From Patiria pectinifera (lineage: Eukaryota; Echinodermata; Asteroidea; Valvatida; Asterinidae), in contig CM057148.1 of the NCBI GenBank assembly GCA_029964075.1, positions 33,101,916 through 33,165,915 on the forward strand: a stretch of 64,000 bases of DNA, given 5' to 3'. How positions within the stretch are numbered: position 1 is the stretch's first letter; each line of letters opens with the position of its first letter. Below the pieces are notes generated by a model, which was not told where the DNA came from, ran no database searches, and saw nothing but the letters and a program-made list of their open reading frames with translations. The translations under genes and the position numbers were made by a program. Shown here piece by piece: positions 33,035 to 44,497 of this stretch.

Positions 33035-33355
33035 GTATTTGATATTCGACATAACAATAAATTGACAGAAAAAGGACTAAAATTCATTATCAGGACTGTG
33101 AACTTTTTGGCAAGACACTTGATAGGAAAACACCTCCGTAAAATTCCCTTTGATTGCGACGTTTATCAGTGTCTCAATCGGAACGAAAATGACGTTCACG
33201 TTTCTTGGGATTTTCCGTCGTCTTGGAAGTTAACTCCAAATCAAATGAAGTACCGTTGGAAAGACTACTTAAAGGAGAATACCACTGTGGAAGACTTAAG
33301 ACAACAACCCTCGATGGATCCACATACGAAGCTATTTAAATGCATACACTGAATG
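33035..33355 (+). CDS. unrecognised open frame, about 105 codons, no ATG
   Basis: Open from 33,035 to the stop after KLFKCIH at 33,352. Readable text includes IRTVNFLARHLIGKHLRKIP, CDVYQCLNRNENDVHVSWDF and KYRWKDYLKENTTVEDLRQQ. The composition is protein-like (mixed charged and hydrophobic residues, no low complexity), but I do not recognise it. There is no in-frame ATG, so it would have to be an exon, a fossil or chance. A TATA-like box lies about 100 bp upstream. Confidence 0.25.
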
Positions 33356-33787
33356 TAAACAAATGGCGCCATATGTGCACAAATCCAAATAGCAGGCACT
33401 ATGTATATTCCCGTCGCTAAGAATTGTATACACGCGGGGCACGGGCCAATCACGCGTCGGCGTGGTAGGCCTAACTTGTTTGAATTGTGAACCCCATACA
33501 TACTATGCAGTTGATTTGCGAAAAACACATCCATTTGCAGGCGAGTTTAGGGGTTTTCTCTTTCGAAATCACCGTTAATACAAAATGTAAAGTCTAATCG
33601 ATGTTTTCATGGCAGTCTTAATATTAGGCCCCAAAAAAGTCTCCAGTTTCTGGTCTGCACGCGCGTAGCCGTAGCTGTGCGCGTCGGCAAAATTAGTAAG
33701 TTTTTTTTCAATATAAGATGATGTCTTAAAACCGCTAAACTCACTGGTTTGACTGGAATTCTGCTGCTGCACAATTTTAAAGTGTAT

Positions 33788-34051
33788 TTAGATGGGGTTA
33801 CGATCGAGTATAAGCTTTATGTTACCTCTTTGGGCACTAAATTTAGTTGGGCACCATTTGCAGATGGTGTTGTAATTTTGTAATTGTGCGTCTGGAAGCC
33901 AGACTGATGGTCGTGTATGGGTCGAGATCGTAAGTGGGTGCAGAATTCTTAAGCCATATGGCCTTACTGAGGTCACCTCAAGCTCCACTCTGAAGGATAT
34001 TTTTGAGAATTTTAAGGGGATTGAAGCATCATCTGCAACATCAGCAGTCAT
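33788..34051 (-). other. unrecognised open frame with exon-like start
   Basis: A good acceptor on the minus strand (T-rich tract then GATGTTGCAG at about 34,029) is followed by DDASIPLKFSKISFRVELEV and a possible donor GTAAGG at about 33,966. The frame stays open beyond the donor to 33,788. It may be an exon of an unknown gene or a chance frame. Confidence 0.25.
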
Positions 34052-34528
34052 TTGAAGAAGAAAAAAAAGTAGGGGGGGAAAAAATAAAATAACCGCCGCA
34101 CCAATTTTGGGGCAAGCTCCATACTAGAAACCGGAGACTTTTTTGGGGGCCTTTGCTTAACTTACTTGATTGTAGAAATATTTTTTTTATAGAAGTTTCG
34201 AGAAACAGAAGTAGCATTTTCCTCTGTTTTGTGATGGAAATTTGAGTTCCCCTCTGTTACAGTTCTTATGCTTCAAAAATGTTGTTTTTGGTTGACTATG
34301 AAGTCTCATGTCGTCCCTATCCACCACTATAGATTTTTAAACCAAAAGATGAAACATCACAGTCTTGCACCATTTTGAAAAAAAAAACAACGTTGCAATG
34401 TCCCGTCTGTCACAAAAAAAAATGAACAAGTTGTGTATTTTTTAAGAAGACCTCACCTAGAAAGTAAAAATAAAATATCCTTTGATGTATAGTTGATCTG
34501 ATATTTCATCTCAAACTCTGTCCTGTCT

Positions 34529-35545
34529 GTCACATTTTACCCATTTGTTAAGTATTTTTGTTCCGTCTGTCACACTTTTTTCAATCAACTCCAGGTTAAA
34601 ACAAAGTTCAAACATACATTTTTTGTAGACTCTTCTGGTTTTTTTAAATACAGGGTGGTTCAAAAAAAAAAGGACACCCACCTTTGACAGCAATTCTTAC
34701 CTACTTGATGAACTTTTTAAAAATATTTTTTTCACACAGTAGTAAAATATAGTCCTTTAACCATGTATGGTGAAAAAAGCTTAGTAGAAGTAGATATTAG
34801 ATTAGTAGATATTATGCTAATTTGAATACCAAAACTCAGCCATGCCCACGGGTTATTCAATGTAAATTGGAAGTTTTCGTAGTTCATAAAAATTAAAAAA
34901 AACCTTCCCACCAAAATAGATTTTGCCCTAGTAACTTTCATTGAAGCTGTCCAATTATTCAAATCAGTGTTAAGATCATCTACTCAATGAGCTGTCAGCT
35001 TAAGTTCATTGTTGCATAACATTACATAACTTAACAATCAAATGTCATGTCTTTTCAAATAAAGCTCCTATAGCTGAGCTCAGTCAAGCGAAGGGAAAAT
35101 ACCTCCGTGGACAAACAGGTTTCGCACATGAAATGTTCAAATTTGCATAGCTCAACGACGAAATGTGCAAATGCAACAATTTTTTCGTCACATTTGCTTA
35201 AAGGCCAGTACTTTAATAGCTACTAATCGACAGTTAATTTTTTTTTTTTTAAATAGGTGAAAATTCCTGTCAAATGTGGGTGTCCTTTTCTTTTAACCAC
35301 CCTGTATTACATGTCCTTACAAATAATAAATGCTTGTGCCTACATTTATTCAGCACATAAATGTGTCACATGTTACCCATTTGTTTGTCCCATCTGTCAC
35401 ATATTTTCAATCACCTGTTAAAAAAAAAGTTGAACATACATTTTTTGTCGACCCTTCTGGTTTTTAACATACTACATGTTCTTCTTAAAAATAATAAATG
35501 CTTGTGCCTACATTTATTCAGTTCATGTAAAAATGTCCCGTCTGT
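34529..35545 (+). repeat. tandem repeat of about 180 bp, split by a MITE
   Basis: Unit 1 is 34,529-34,648 plus 35,307-35,362. Unit 2 is 35,363-35,545. Both run TGTCACAT, ACCCATTTGT, CTGTCACA, TCAATCA, ACATACATTTTTTGT, CTTCTGGTTTTT, AATAAATGCTTGTGCCTACA and TTTATTCAG. The first unit is interrupted by the mariner-like MITE at 34,649-35,306. A wider set of CCGTCTGTCAC words extends from 34,397 to 35,740. Confidence 0.65.
34649..35306. mobile_element. TA-flanked mariner-like MITE
   Basis: 658 bp including the TA duplications. The ends are inverted over about 50 bp: CAGGGTGGTTCAAAA, AAAGGACACCCAC and TTTGACAG, against their complement. TA targets with CAGGGTGG ends fit the Tc1/mariner group. No transposase. 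The tandem repeat it interrupts gives the empty-site sequence. Confidence 0.78.
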
Positions 35546-35926
35546 CACAACATTAATGAGCCTGGTGTTTCCAGTTCCATGTTTTGAATTACTAAGTAAA
35601 GTGTTCACTGATTATTTGCATAAAAGTTATTAACTTTAAAAGATAAAAAACAACAATAAATTTCACAGGGGAACAGATAGCTTTTTCCAACTAAAGTCAT
35701 TTTTAAAATATGGAGTGTAGTTTCCGTCCTGTCCGTCACACTGATTTCACTTTGTCACTATATAGCCACTGAATCATCTAGTTTGATGGATTGGTTTTTT
35801 AATGTGAAATATACAAGGTGGATAAAAAAAATGAATTTGAGATATTATTGATAATTGGAACAGAAGTAGGGCACATGTGAATCAAAGGGTGATATCTCTG
35901 TTTGGGTTAAATCTCCTCTTTAAAAT

Positions 35927-36195
35927 GACACCCTGATCATGTCCTTACATTCACGGTTGACTGAGCAGTGACCAATTTGATGAAAGGGTCTATTAAGAGA
36001 ATTGCGCCACTTTTCATGGTGACATCTCTTTTTTTCCCCCCACCTGCCTTGATTGGCAACCATAGCCTTTCACTCTGTGACAAATTACACCACAAAAACC
36101 ACAATTGAAAAGTGGCGCAATTCTCTTAATTGACCCTTTCATAAAATTGGTCACTACTCAGTCAACCGTGAATGTAAGGACATGATCAGGGTGTC
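35927..36195. repeat. foldback hairpin with 90-bp arms
   Basis: Arm 35,927-36,016 (GACACCCTGATCATGTCCTT to GAATTGCGCCACTTTTCA) is the near-exact complement of 36,106-36,195, with an 89-bp spacer. Only a few mismatches are seen, so the arms are young or kept alike by conversion. Confidence 0.8.
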
Positions 36196-37237
36196 AATTT
36201 AATAGTCCGGTCAATTTAGAACAAAACAGGGCCTGACCTAGAACAAATTGCAATAGAATTTATTTTAATGCTATCACGCTAAGGAAATATCACTGAAAAT
36301 CTAATTTCATCAGAAGAGTGGAAAAGTGTTTTTATTCACTTTTTCACTACTAATTTTTCATCATACATAAACAGCCGTATGTTTTCTTTGGCGCCTGTTA
36401 CTCGTCAGAAAATCCGTTCAGAGACTTCGCGAGACACGACTGATCACAGCAGACGACTTTTCTATGTCCACCAATTATTAAAATATACTGTAATTTACAC
36501 TACGGCATTGAACACAAATCAAGAAATTTGAGATTTTTTTGCTTCGTGAAATATTTATTGGTTAAAATAAATCACTTTGTGCCCCCCCAAAAACTTTTGT
36601 TTCATAGAAAATCTTTGCATAAACAGGTCTACTTGAATAAAGGGCGGAAAATGATATACACAAAGAGATACATTTAAATTTAAATTTCAGGTGTTTACGC
36701 CAATAGGCCAGAGTCCAATTTAAAATATAAGGGAAAATATCAGAAATCTGAGATTTGTGTGTTCCTTTTGTGTTGAATTTAGGTCATTGGCATAACTTAT
36801 AAATAAGATATAAATTGTCCAAAAAAATAAACGTTTACTAAAAAAAACTTACAAAAGCCTGGCAAATTAACGGGATTAAAATTTTGCAGTGAAATAAATT
36901 TTTAGCTGAATTCTGCGCTTTAGAGAAAAGAAATATAGTGGGGGGGGGGGAACCGTGCCAATGAGATCATTTTTTTTTAAAGTAATAACAACGCGGGGTC
37001 TGTTCCATCCAAAGAATCGTTTTGTCGGGACTCAAGTATGCTTTTCTGGAGTAGTTCATTGCACTCTTGACTGTACAAGCAGATGTCTCAATCAATTTTC
37101 GTACCTCAATCGTGATCTTCTCAATTTAGCTGTTAAAAGTTGTACAGAACTACATCTGTTTCTCATCAACCTCGCCCATTAACCTTTTTTTCTTTGTGAT
37201 CCAAGTGTTTTGAGATGTTTTGTTTCATATTTTCATG

Positions 37238-38046
37238 TACAGTAAACTCTGGCTAAACCGGCACTCTCGGGACCCGAGAATTTGTGAAGACTTACGCGAA
37301 TGCCGATATATGCTACAAGTCGTAATTTTGCTGACTTTAATACATGAATGGTCTTTTGGACACATGATTCATTGAACTTATTGGCTTCGATTTACCCTGG
37401 ATTATCTCCTTAATGCTTGAGATGAATCCAGCAAATTAATCCTTGAATTGTATCATCACATTTGGGGTATTGATAGTGGAGACCACGATACATATGTACG
37501 TGCACAGTAACGAATGAAATGTGTGCGTGGTCCGGTATATACCACACACGCATTGACTGCAGCATAGCATGCAGTAGTCATTCAATAAGAAAACCCCCAA
37601 AATGGACAGAGCGCATGCGTCCAGCCTAGAGGGGGTACTGGTATTGATATGCTCACGATGCATACATGCGATGTATGCAGCAAAGATCCTATAGCGTCGC
37701 GTAGTGGTATGCAGTAGGACACCCTTTTTTGACACCGATGCATGCTGCGATCACGGGCCGTGCGAAACCACTTTTCACTTGACACTTTGCCAACCGCAGT
37801 ACAGGAAGTCGATGCCAATGCGTGATTTGTTGAATGCCGACTTACACACAGGATTTTGTAATGCTTTTTATGGAAAGGGGACCGAGAGTAACACGACGAC
37901 TTGAGCGAAATGGCAACTTCTAAAAGCTGACTTAGAAATAAAAAATTCAATGGAAATGCATTACAGACAATCGGGACTTTAGTCAGACGGCCGACTTGAG
38001 CGATTTGACAAGTTGTACGATGTCGGTTTAGCCGGAGTTTACTGTA
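37238..38046. mobile_element. pogo/Tigger-like MITE
   Basis: 809 bp, flanked by TA. The ends CAGTAAACTCTGGCTAAACC / GGTTTAGCCGGAGTTTACTG are inverted over about 24 bp. The TA duplication and CAGT start fit the pogo branch of Tc1/mariner elements. Open frames inside show no transposase motif. Confidence 0.72.
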
Positions 38047-38739
38047 CTAACAAAATGCACTGTAAGCTTCACAACCTGAGCCCAGTAATTCCTGAATTTT
38101 CTAAACCAAATCCAACACATCATTTTCAGGCGCTCAATCAATAATATTTTATTACAGATTTTCGCTTTATTTTTAAAACGGTCCATGTATGCACTGTCCA
38201 ACCATTTTCCATCTGTGTATGATCAAAATGATGTTTAGACATCCCTAGCCCTTTTTGCAAATAATTGTATCTTGTCTGTGGACTTATTGCGCAAAGTTTA
38301 GGCGGAAAATCGTTCACTCCATCGGTAGTGCCCTGTATAAACTTATCATTTGAAACAGTCGTCTGCTGCACTTGCCTGTGGTCATGAATCCTAAACATTA
38401 GCTTACATGTATATAGACATGTAAATCCCATCAAGTCACCAGATGAATTGTTCGAGGACAAAATGTCCAAAAATTTTATCTGAAAAAATGCTTGAAAAAA
38501 AAAAATACCCTTCCACTCCACAGAAACAATTAGATTTTTCACATGTTGTTTGCGTATTTATGTTAAGTCATTTGACGCTTGAATGGTTTCTATTGCAATT
38601 TGTTCTACATGTAGGCCTTCACGTACACGTAAGTTGACCGTACCGGTACTATAAAGAGGAGATTCAACCCTAACAGAGGATATCTCCCTTTGATTCACAT
38701 GTGCCCTACTTCTGTTCCAAGTAGTAATAATATCTCGGT

Positions 38740-40840
38740 GTTTACTTTGACTTTATACATAAATTAGATGGTTACACCTTACATATTGGTTGTGGCAGGC
38801 CTTTGACAAAAAAGGTAGTGTAAATCTGTCCCGTCTGTCATGCCGGAATTGGCCTCAAGTTAACGGTATTTATTCTTGAACCTACTTTGGGAAAATTCTG
38901 ATGGTTTCCGTAAATATTTCATGCATTTTGACCATTTTTTTGGAAGGCCATTCCCAGCGATTTGTTTTTATGAATGAGTTCGTGAATACTCATTCTGTGG
39001 CACAGCCCGGAAAAACTGCCGCATGCGCATAATCCTAATGTCGCGCTGTGAGCCTCTGGAACAGCAGTGGATTCACAACGTAAAGTGAGACTGTCCTCTT
39101 AGTTACATAGTTATAGTTTACAAAGTAAATTTCGTTCGAAAGGGCATGTTCAACGATATGAAACAGAGTTTGTAAACTTGTACGTTGTAATGAAAAGCGC
39201 AAAATATTATGCATAATCGGTAGTTTTATGGTTAGTTTTATAGGTAGTAAGACAAGAAATTTGTGTTAACACACCATACATCGTAACGCGAGAGGTGAGG
39301 CACGTTCGATGCATTTCCTTTTTTTGGCATGTAATTTCCAGGTTTTTTGGGCCCTTATATTTTTCCAAAAATTGTCTTGGTTTTAAATTTCTAATTAAGT
39401 CCAGTTTCTATTTCAAGGATAGGTAGTTTTGATTTTATTTTTGTAAATTAAACACCGGCAGATCACCGGGAAGACAAATTGTAAAACAATCATAAGATTC
39501 ATATCATACATGGTTGCACAGGTCTCTAACAGAAAAAGTCATCGGCAATTGCAATTTCCATCTACTACAGCACAATTTGAAGGAGGAATCTCTATTTTGT
39601 TATGTAAAAAATTGTACCGTAAATAATTGTACATGTAGTAGATGATGACATTGAGTAATAAACATCGAGAATTGCTACCTAGCGGTATATCCCGGCCTGC
39701 GCTGCGCCGGTGAACTATGATCAAATGTTCCCGCATGCATTGTCAGAGCATGCCCTAAGAACAAACAGGTCTCTTTTTACTACCAAACTTATCAAATTGT
39801 TTTTTTCAATAACTATCTAGTTACATGTATGTCAAACTTTTCGAATTTCCTCGAAAGAATTTGGCAGTCGCCATGATAGGGACGGATCATCCATTGATAC
39901 CGTAAGGGGTGCTTTAACCCTTCTTTTGGAGTTTTTGCATCGTTTCTCGATTTAAATTCTTTACCAAAAATACATTGTGATGTTGAAGAACTTATTTTCG
40001 ACCAAGAAAATATTTGGAACTTTCTAAAAAGTATTATTTGTCAGTTAAAAACGGTGGAAATGCTTGTAAATAATTCTTAAAAACGAACATGGTTCACCCC
40101 CAGACCGCAAATGGTGTGATCCATGCTGGAACGAACTACACAGCACTATCATGACTATAGCAGCCATGTGTTTGCGAAGGCCGATTTCTAAAGGTTAGGT
40201 AATACTTTATTTTAAATGAAACAACATGCACACAGACATGTGGATGTTTGCCGGCGAAACTTTGAAAATCAATTTGTCCCGTTTGGAAGACCGTATCTTC
40301 ATACAACTTTCAGGGTTTGTTTTCCTTATAATGATCACACTACATGTATGTGCTAAAAATCGTTTTGATACATTCAGTATTTTTTGTTTAAATTGGAAAA
40401 ACAGGCTTGGGTATGTCCATTTTTTTCAAAGTTGTAACACATGGTGTTTACAATATCTGTCAATCTTCTCAAGCCGCACGAATATTAATTGATAAGGTTC
40501 CTATCCATTATGGTGTACAGTAAAAATTTGCTGTATCGCTTCCTTTACAAATTATTAATTAATAAATATCACCCTTTTTGCCGGCTTCCATTGGTCGATA
40601 CCAACACCCACACGAAGTCACGCCGAGTCACGCTAAAGAATACACATGTATATATATATATGCTAAAAGAGTAATATGCGCTTCCTCATTGTTGCCCCCA
40701 AATGGGCCAATCTGATAACCATGCATGTGAGTTTGGCGGGCAAAAAATCCTCGTCAAAATTTTTCCTTGGAGATAGTTCAAAGAGTAACACAAGTGCTTG
40801 CTACAACAGATTAAGTTGAAATTCGGAATCAGATGATTTC
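38740..40840. other. non-coding with an eroded repeat
   Basis: No gene. 39,530-40,150 has phrases reminiscent of the ATAAGCCG-type MITE interior (CCCGGCCTGCGCTGCGCCGG, CAAATGGTGTGATCCATG), so a much-diverged relative may lie here without its ends. One more CCCGTCTGTCA word is at 38,829. Confidence 0.35.
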
Positions 40841-40843
40841 CCC

Positions 40844-41060
40844 CCCCCACAGAAGTGTGGGATGAGTCTACGAGTGATACTTACCCAAATAGCTACTACA
40901 TATGCATATTTATTCAGCCGACAGGCTCAAACGCTAAAAGATTTAATCAACCACTGAGCGCCCTCTCGGGGCCTACCCATTATGCTACGTCATGAATCCG
41001 CCATTATACTTCCTCTTTTTTCTCGCGCACTAAAGGTGAAAAACCATCGTAACGCGAGCC
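40844..41060. repeat. DIRS C left terminal repeat
   Basis: Starts with a C-run and ACAGAAGTGTGGGATGAGTC, then TACGAGTGATACTTACCCAA and ATAGCTACTACATATGCAT. It includes the TATACTTCCTCTTTTTTCTC motif shared with element B and, less closely, A. The matching right repeat is not present in the window. Confidence 0.72.
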
Positions 41061-41081
41061 GAGAGTGGGGAGGAGGGCGGG

Positions 41082-41180
41082 AAGCTATTTGGGTAAGTAT
41101 CACTCGTAGACTCGTCCCACACTTCTTTGGGGGAGTCTACTTCATTCACTTACCCAAATAGCTACTACATATGCATAGAG
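41082..41180. repeat. DIRS C internal complementary region
   Basis: AGCTATTTGGGTAAGTATCA then CTCGTAGACTCGTCCCACAC and TTCTTTGGGGG complement the left end. AGTCTACTTCATTCACTTAC then CCAAATAGCTACTACATATG follows and predicts the missing right end. The junction is again GGGGG/AGT, as in element A. Confidence 0.82.
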
Positions 41181-41310
41181 TGGCACCGACAACCGGTGGC
41201 TGGGTAGGCGAGACGCCCTGAAATCAAATGGTTAAACAACAGTATATAGATATATATACATAATGATTTAGACCATTTAGATTGAATATACATGTAAATG
41301 TATTACCTGC

Positions 41311-42620
41311 TTAGTTAGTCTCCTGGTCAGGCCGGGAAGGACTACTGCGCAGGGTAGGGTTCGTAGACGAGGACTGGTGTTGTGTCAGTACCGTCTTCCC
41401 CGTGTTCCCTCCAGTCTGGAGTACGTCACGTAGGTAGCAGGATGTGAATGTCGTGGCAGACTTCCAGCATGCTGCTTGAGAGATCTCTGAGATAGGGACC
41501 CCCCTAAAAATGCCCAGGACGCCGCTACAGCGCGTACGTCATGGGCTCGGACAAGGCCTTGGACAGAAGCGTCCCTTTTGGATGGCCAGTCCGCATTAGC
41601 GAATTTGATAGCAGCTACTACCCAACGCGCAATGGTGTCCCTTGAGGCGGGGCCATGTGGCTTTATGGTTGTAATAAAGAGCTGCATGCATTTATCCCTG
41701 AGTGACTTGGTGCGTGCCAGATACCATTTTAGGGCGCGCACCGGGCACCATAATTTGTCTGAGGGAATAGAGGAGGTCGACTCTATTTTTGGGAGGAAAA
41801 TATCAGGAGGGCTGAAACTTGCCGTCTGATTTTTCGTCAGGAAGGACGCCTTTGGGATCAGGCGAACCCCACCTGGTTCCCAGCGGATATGTCCCGAATC
41901 TAAAGTCAACGCATGGATCTCGCTGCTCCGCCTAGCGGTAGCCGCTGCGAGCAGGAAGGCCAACTTTATAGATACATTAATGAGGGGTGCTTGGCCCAAG
42001 GGCTCGTATGGAGCCTTGGCCAACATGTTCAGGACCTGACCTAGATCCCAGGATGGGACCAGTTTCCGGATTTTAGGTCTCTCGTTGAACATTCCCCGAA
42101 GTAGGTTAGTGATTGCAACATTAGAGGAGATAGATGAGCCATCAGCAAAGCCCTTGTGCACCGCTGCTATGGCTGATCGATAATTTCGTATCGTTCCTAC
42201 TGACAAATTGGCTCTGAACAATGACAGTAGGAATTCTGAACAATGGCTTAAAGAAGCACAGAGCGGATCCACAGCCTGTTCTGTGCACCACCTACTATAA
42301 TGTCGTAGTCGACTGTCATAGATTTGTCGTGTTGAGAGACGACGTCCCTTTGCGGCCAGAGTTGCAGCGTCTTCAGAAAGACCTGCTGCTCGGTAGGCAC
42401 ACTTGACAGTGGCCAGCACGCTAAGTGGAGATCTCCCGGAGATGGGTGTCGGAACCGGGACTGAGATTGAACGAGTAGGTCGTGACGATCTGGGAGGATT
42501 AGAGGGGAGCCCACTAGGAGCCTCACCAGTCGCGGAAACCAGGGCTGACGCGGCCAAAAGGGGGCGATCAGCAGGATCTTGCACCTGTCTCTCTCCAGTT
42601 TCCCGATGACCTTTGTAAGG
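41311..42620 (-). pseudogene. DIRS C tyrosine recombinase
   Basis: Reads RLSTRQIYDSRLRHYSRWC, a SAM-like N-terminal region (SVGTIRNYRSAIAAVHKGF), then FLLAAATARRSSEIHALTLD (catalytic R), RWVVAAIKFANADWP and the HxxR box, VRAHDVRAVAASWAF. The nucleophile segment TTFTSCYLRDVLQ follows in another frame because of a one-base slip in a C6/G6 run, and the frame then closes at 41,311. It would integrate element circles. The single slip could even be a sequencing error. The start overlaps the end of the RNase H frame by about 350 bp, as usual in DIRS. Confidence 0.85.
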
Positions 42621-44497
42621 ATTGAGATTGGAGGGAAGGCGTAAGCGAACATGTTTGTCCAGTCTATTGATAGTGCGTCCGAGGCCCATGCATGAGGATG
42701 ATGGGCTCTCGAGCAGAACACCGGGAGCTGAGTGTTGACCGCTGAGGCGAACAGGTCTATGTGTGGACGACCTAGGATCGAGAAGATCTGACGTACGATC
42801 CTCCTGTTCAATGACCACTCTGTGGGAACTACTTTGCCCCTGGAGAGAGAGTCCGCTATGTCGTTTTCCGCACCAGGAATGTGAATGGCACGTAGATCGA
42901 CTTTGTGTCTGATTAGCCACTGAAACATTTCCCAAGTCCGGTAGCACAACTGGGGTGATCTTGTACCGCCCTGTTTGTTGATATATGCTACCACTGTCGT
43001 GTTGTCGGTCTTGATTAGAACAGACCGACCCACTACGTCTGCTTGAAAGTGGTGTAGGGCATTGACTACAGCCTGGAGTTCTAGAACATTGATATGTAGG
43101 GACCGAGTGTTGTCGTCCCAAGTGCCTGCAGCTTGTCGAGGGGGAAGGGAGGCTCCCCAGCCCTCGTTGGAGGTGTCGGTGGAAATTATGACGTGAGGAT
43201 CCCCTCTGGGGAAGCTCCGTCCGCACCGAATGTTCTGTTCCTATAGCCACCATCGAAGGTGTGGCCGAATGACATCGTCGATCGAGACCAAAAGAGAGAT
43301 CGGATCTGTCTTTGGTCTGTAGTGTGCCAGAAGATGCATTTGTAAAGGACGCATCCTCAGTCTGCACCATGGAACCAGGTCCACTAAGCTGGCCATGAAC
43401 CCTAGAAGTTTCAGCCAAGCTCGGGCTGGAGCGACTTGAACGGATAGGAAAAGTTTGACGCACTTCCGCAGGCTGGTAACACGTTCCCCTGTGGGGACGG
43501 CTATGCCCCTGCGTAAATCGATCTCTGCTCCCAGGAAAGTGATTTCCTGGGACAGGATTAGGTGGGACTTCTTTTCGTTGATGATGAAGCCTAGCCCCGT
43601 TGTCAACGTATAAGTATCCCCCAAATTCTGAGCAGTCTGGCCTTCTGATTTTCCCACTATCAGCCAGTCGTCGAGATACATAAAAATCATTATGTTTTCT
43701 CGTCGGAGACGTGATGCAACTGCCCGCACAACCCTGGTGAACACTCTTGGCGAGGTTGATAGCCCGAAGGGAAGGGCAGTGAACTCGTAAGTGCGCTCCT
43801 GATACCGAAAACGCAGGAATCGGGAGTGCTCTTGGAAGATGGGGACGTGTAGGTACGCGTCTTTTAGGTCTAATGACGCTCCCCACACTGGTGTGGGTAA
43901 TGACTCTAGAACTACATGGAGATTTTCCATTCGGAAACGTTTGGGTCTGACAAACTTGTTGAGCGGTTTCAGATTGATTATCGGCCGCCATTCGCCCGCC
44001 GCCTTCTTTGGTGTTAGAAAGAAGGAGGACAGGAAGCCTGTGAACTGCTCCATTGGTGGCACCAGGCGGACCGCTCTCTTCTCGATGAGGGATGAGATCT
44101 CTTGCTCGAGGGCTAATCGTTTGTCTGTGTTTGCCGGAACCGGTGTTTCGCGAACACATATTTCCGACGGAGGGGTGCTTGTAAATTCTAGTTGATAGCC
44201 GTGGCTGACTATAGAAAGCACCCATGCGTCGGAGGTGATCTCTCTCCAGGGCCCTACGAAATTTCTGAGACGACCCCCGACGGGCCCCAGTGTCGGGGTC
44301 GGCTCGGTAGGGGCGTCACCGCCAACACCCAGAGCGGGGGGCGGATTGCCCACCGCCACGTCCCCGGCCGCTAAATTGGCGTGCAGGGGCAGAGTAGGGG
44401 CGTGGAGCTGAAACCATTGCACCAGTTGATGCCTTGGCCGTCTGTTGGCGAAAAGGCTTGAACGGTTTCTTAAGGGCAGGGCGAAACGAGGGAGCAC
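42248..44497 (-). pseudogene. DIRS C reverse transcriptase-RNase H
   Basis: One frame read throughout except for a TAG at 43,238-43,240. RT: GFLSSFFLTPKKAAGEWRPI, SLDLKDAYLHVPIFQEH, FTALPFGLSTSPRVFTRVVR, the catalytic FMYLDDWLIVGKSE and LGAEIDLRRGIAVPTGE. After the stop, RNase H: STDTSNEGWGA (D), NVLELQAV (E), LIKTDNTTVVAYIN (D), IHIPGAENDIADSLSRG. Then the DIRS block IDLFASAVNTQLPVFCSRAH and LIAPFWPRQPWFPRLV. All catalytic residues I can judge are kept. Confidence 0.88.

Larger units (their letters stand above)
35839..38736. repeat. 2.9-kb block bounded by 85-bp inverted repeats
   Basis: 35,839-35,923 (GAGATATTATT, GGAACAGAAGTAGGGCACAT, GTGAATCAAAGGG, AATCTCCTCTTTA) is the complement of 38,652-38,736 with some differences. 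Within it are a foldback hairpin (35,927-36,195) and a pogo-like MITE (37,238-38,046). No transposase gene is visible. The interior is AT-rich. Confidence 0.62.

Noticed and set aside
42640..44225. N-terminal half of a 946-codon minus-strand frame upstream of the recombinase
   Set aside because: It is the alternate frame of the RT/RNase H coding sequence. Only the part from about 42,620 downward is recombinase.
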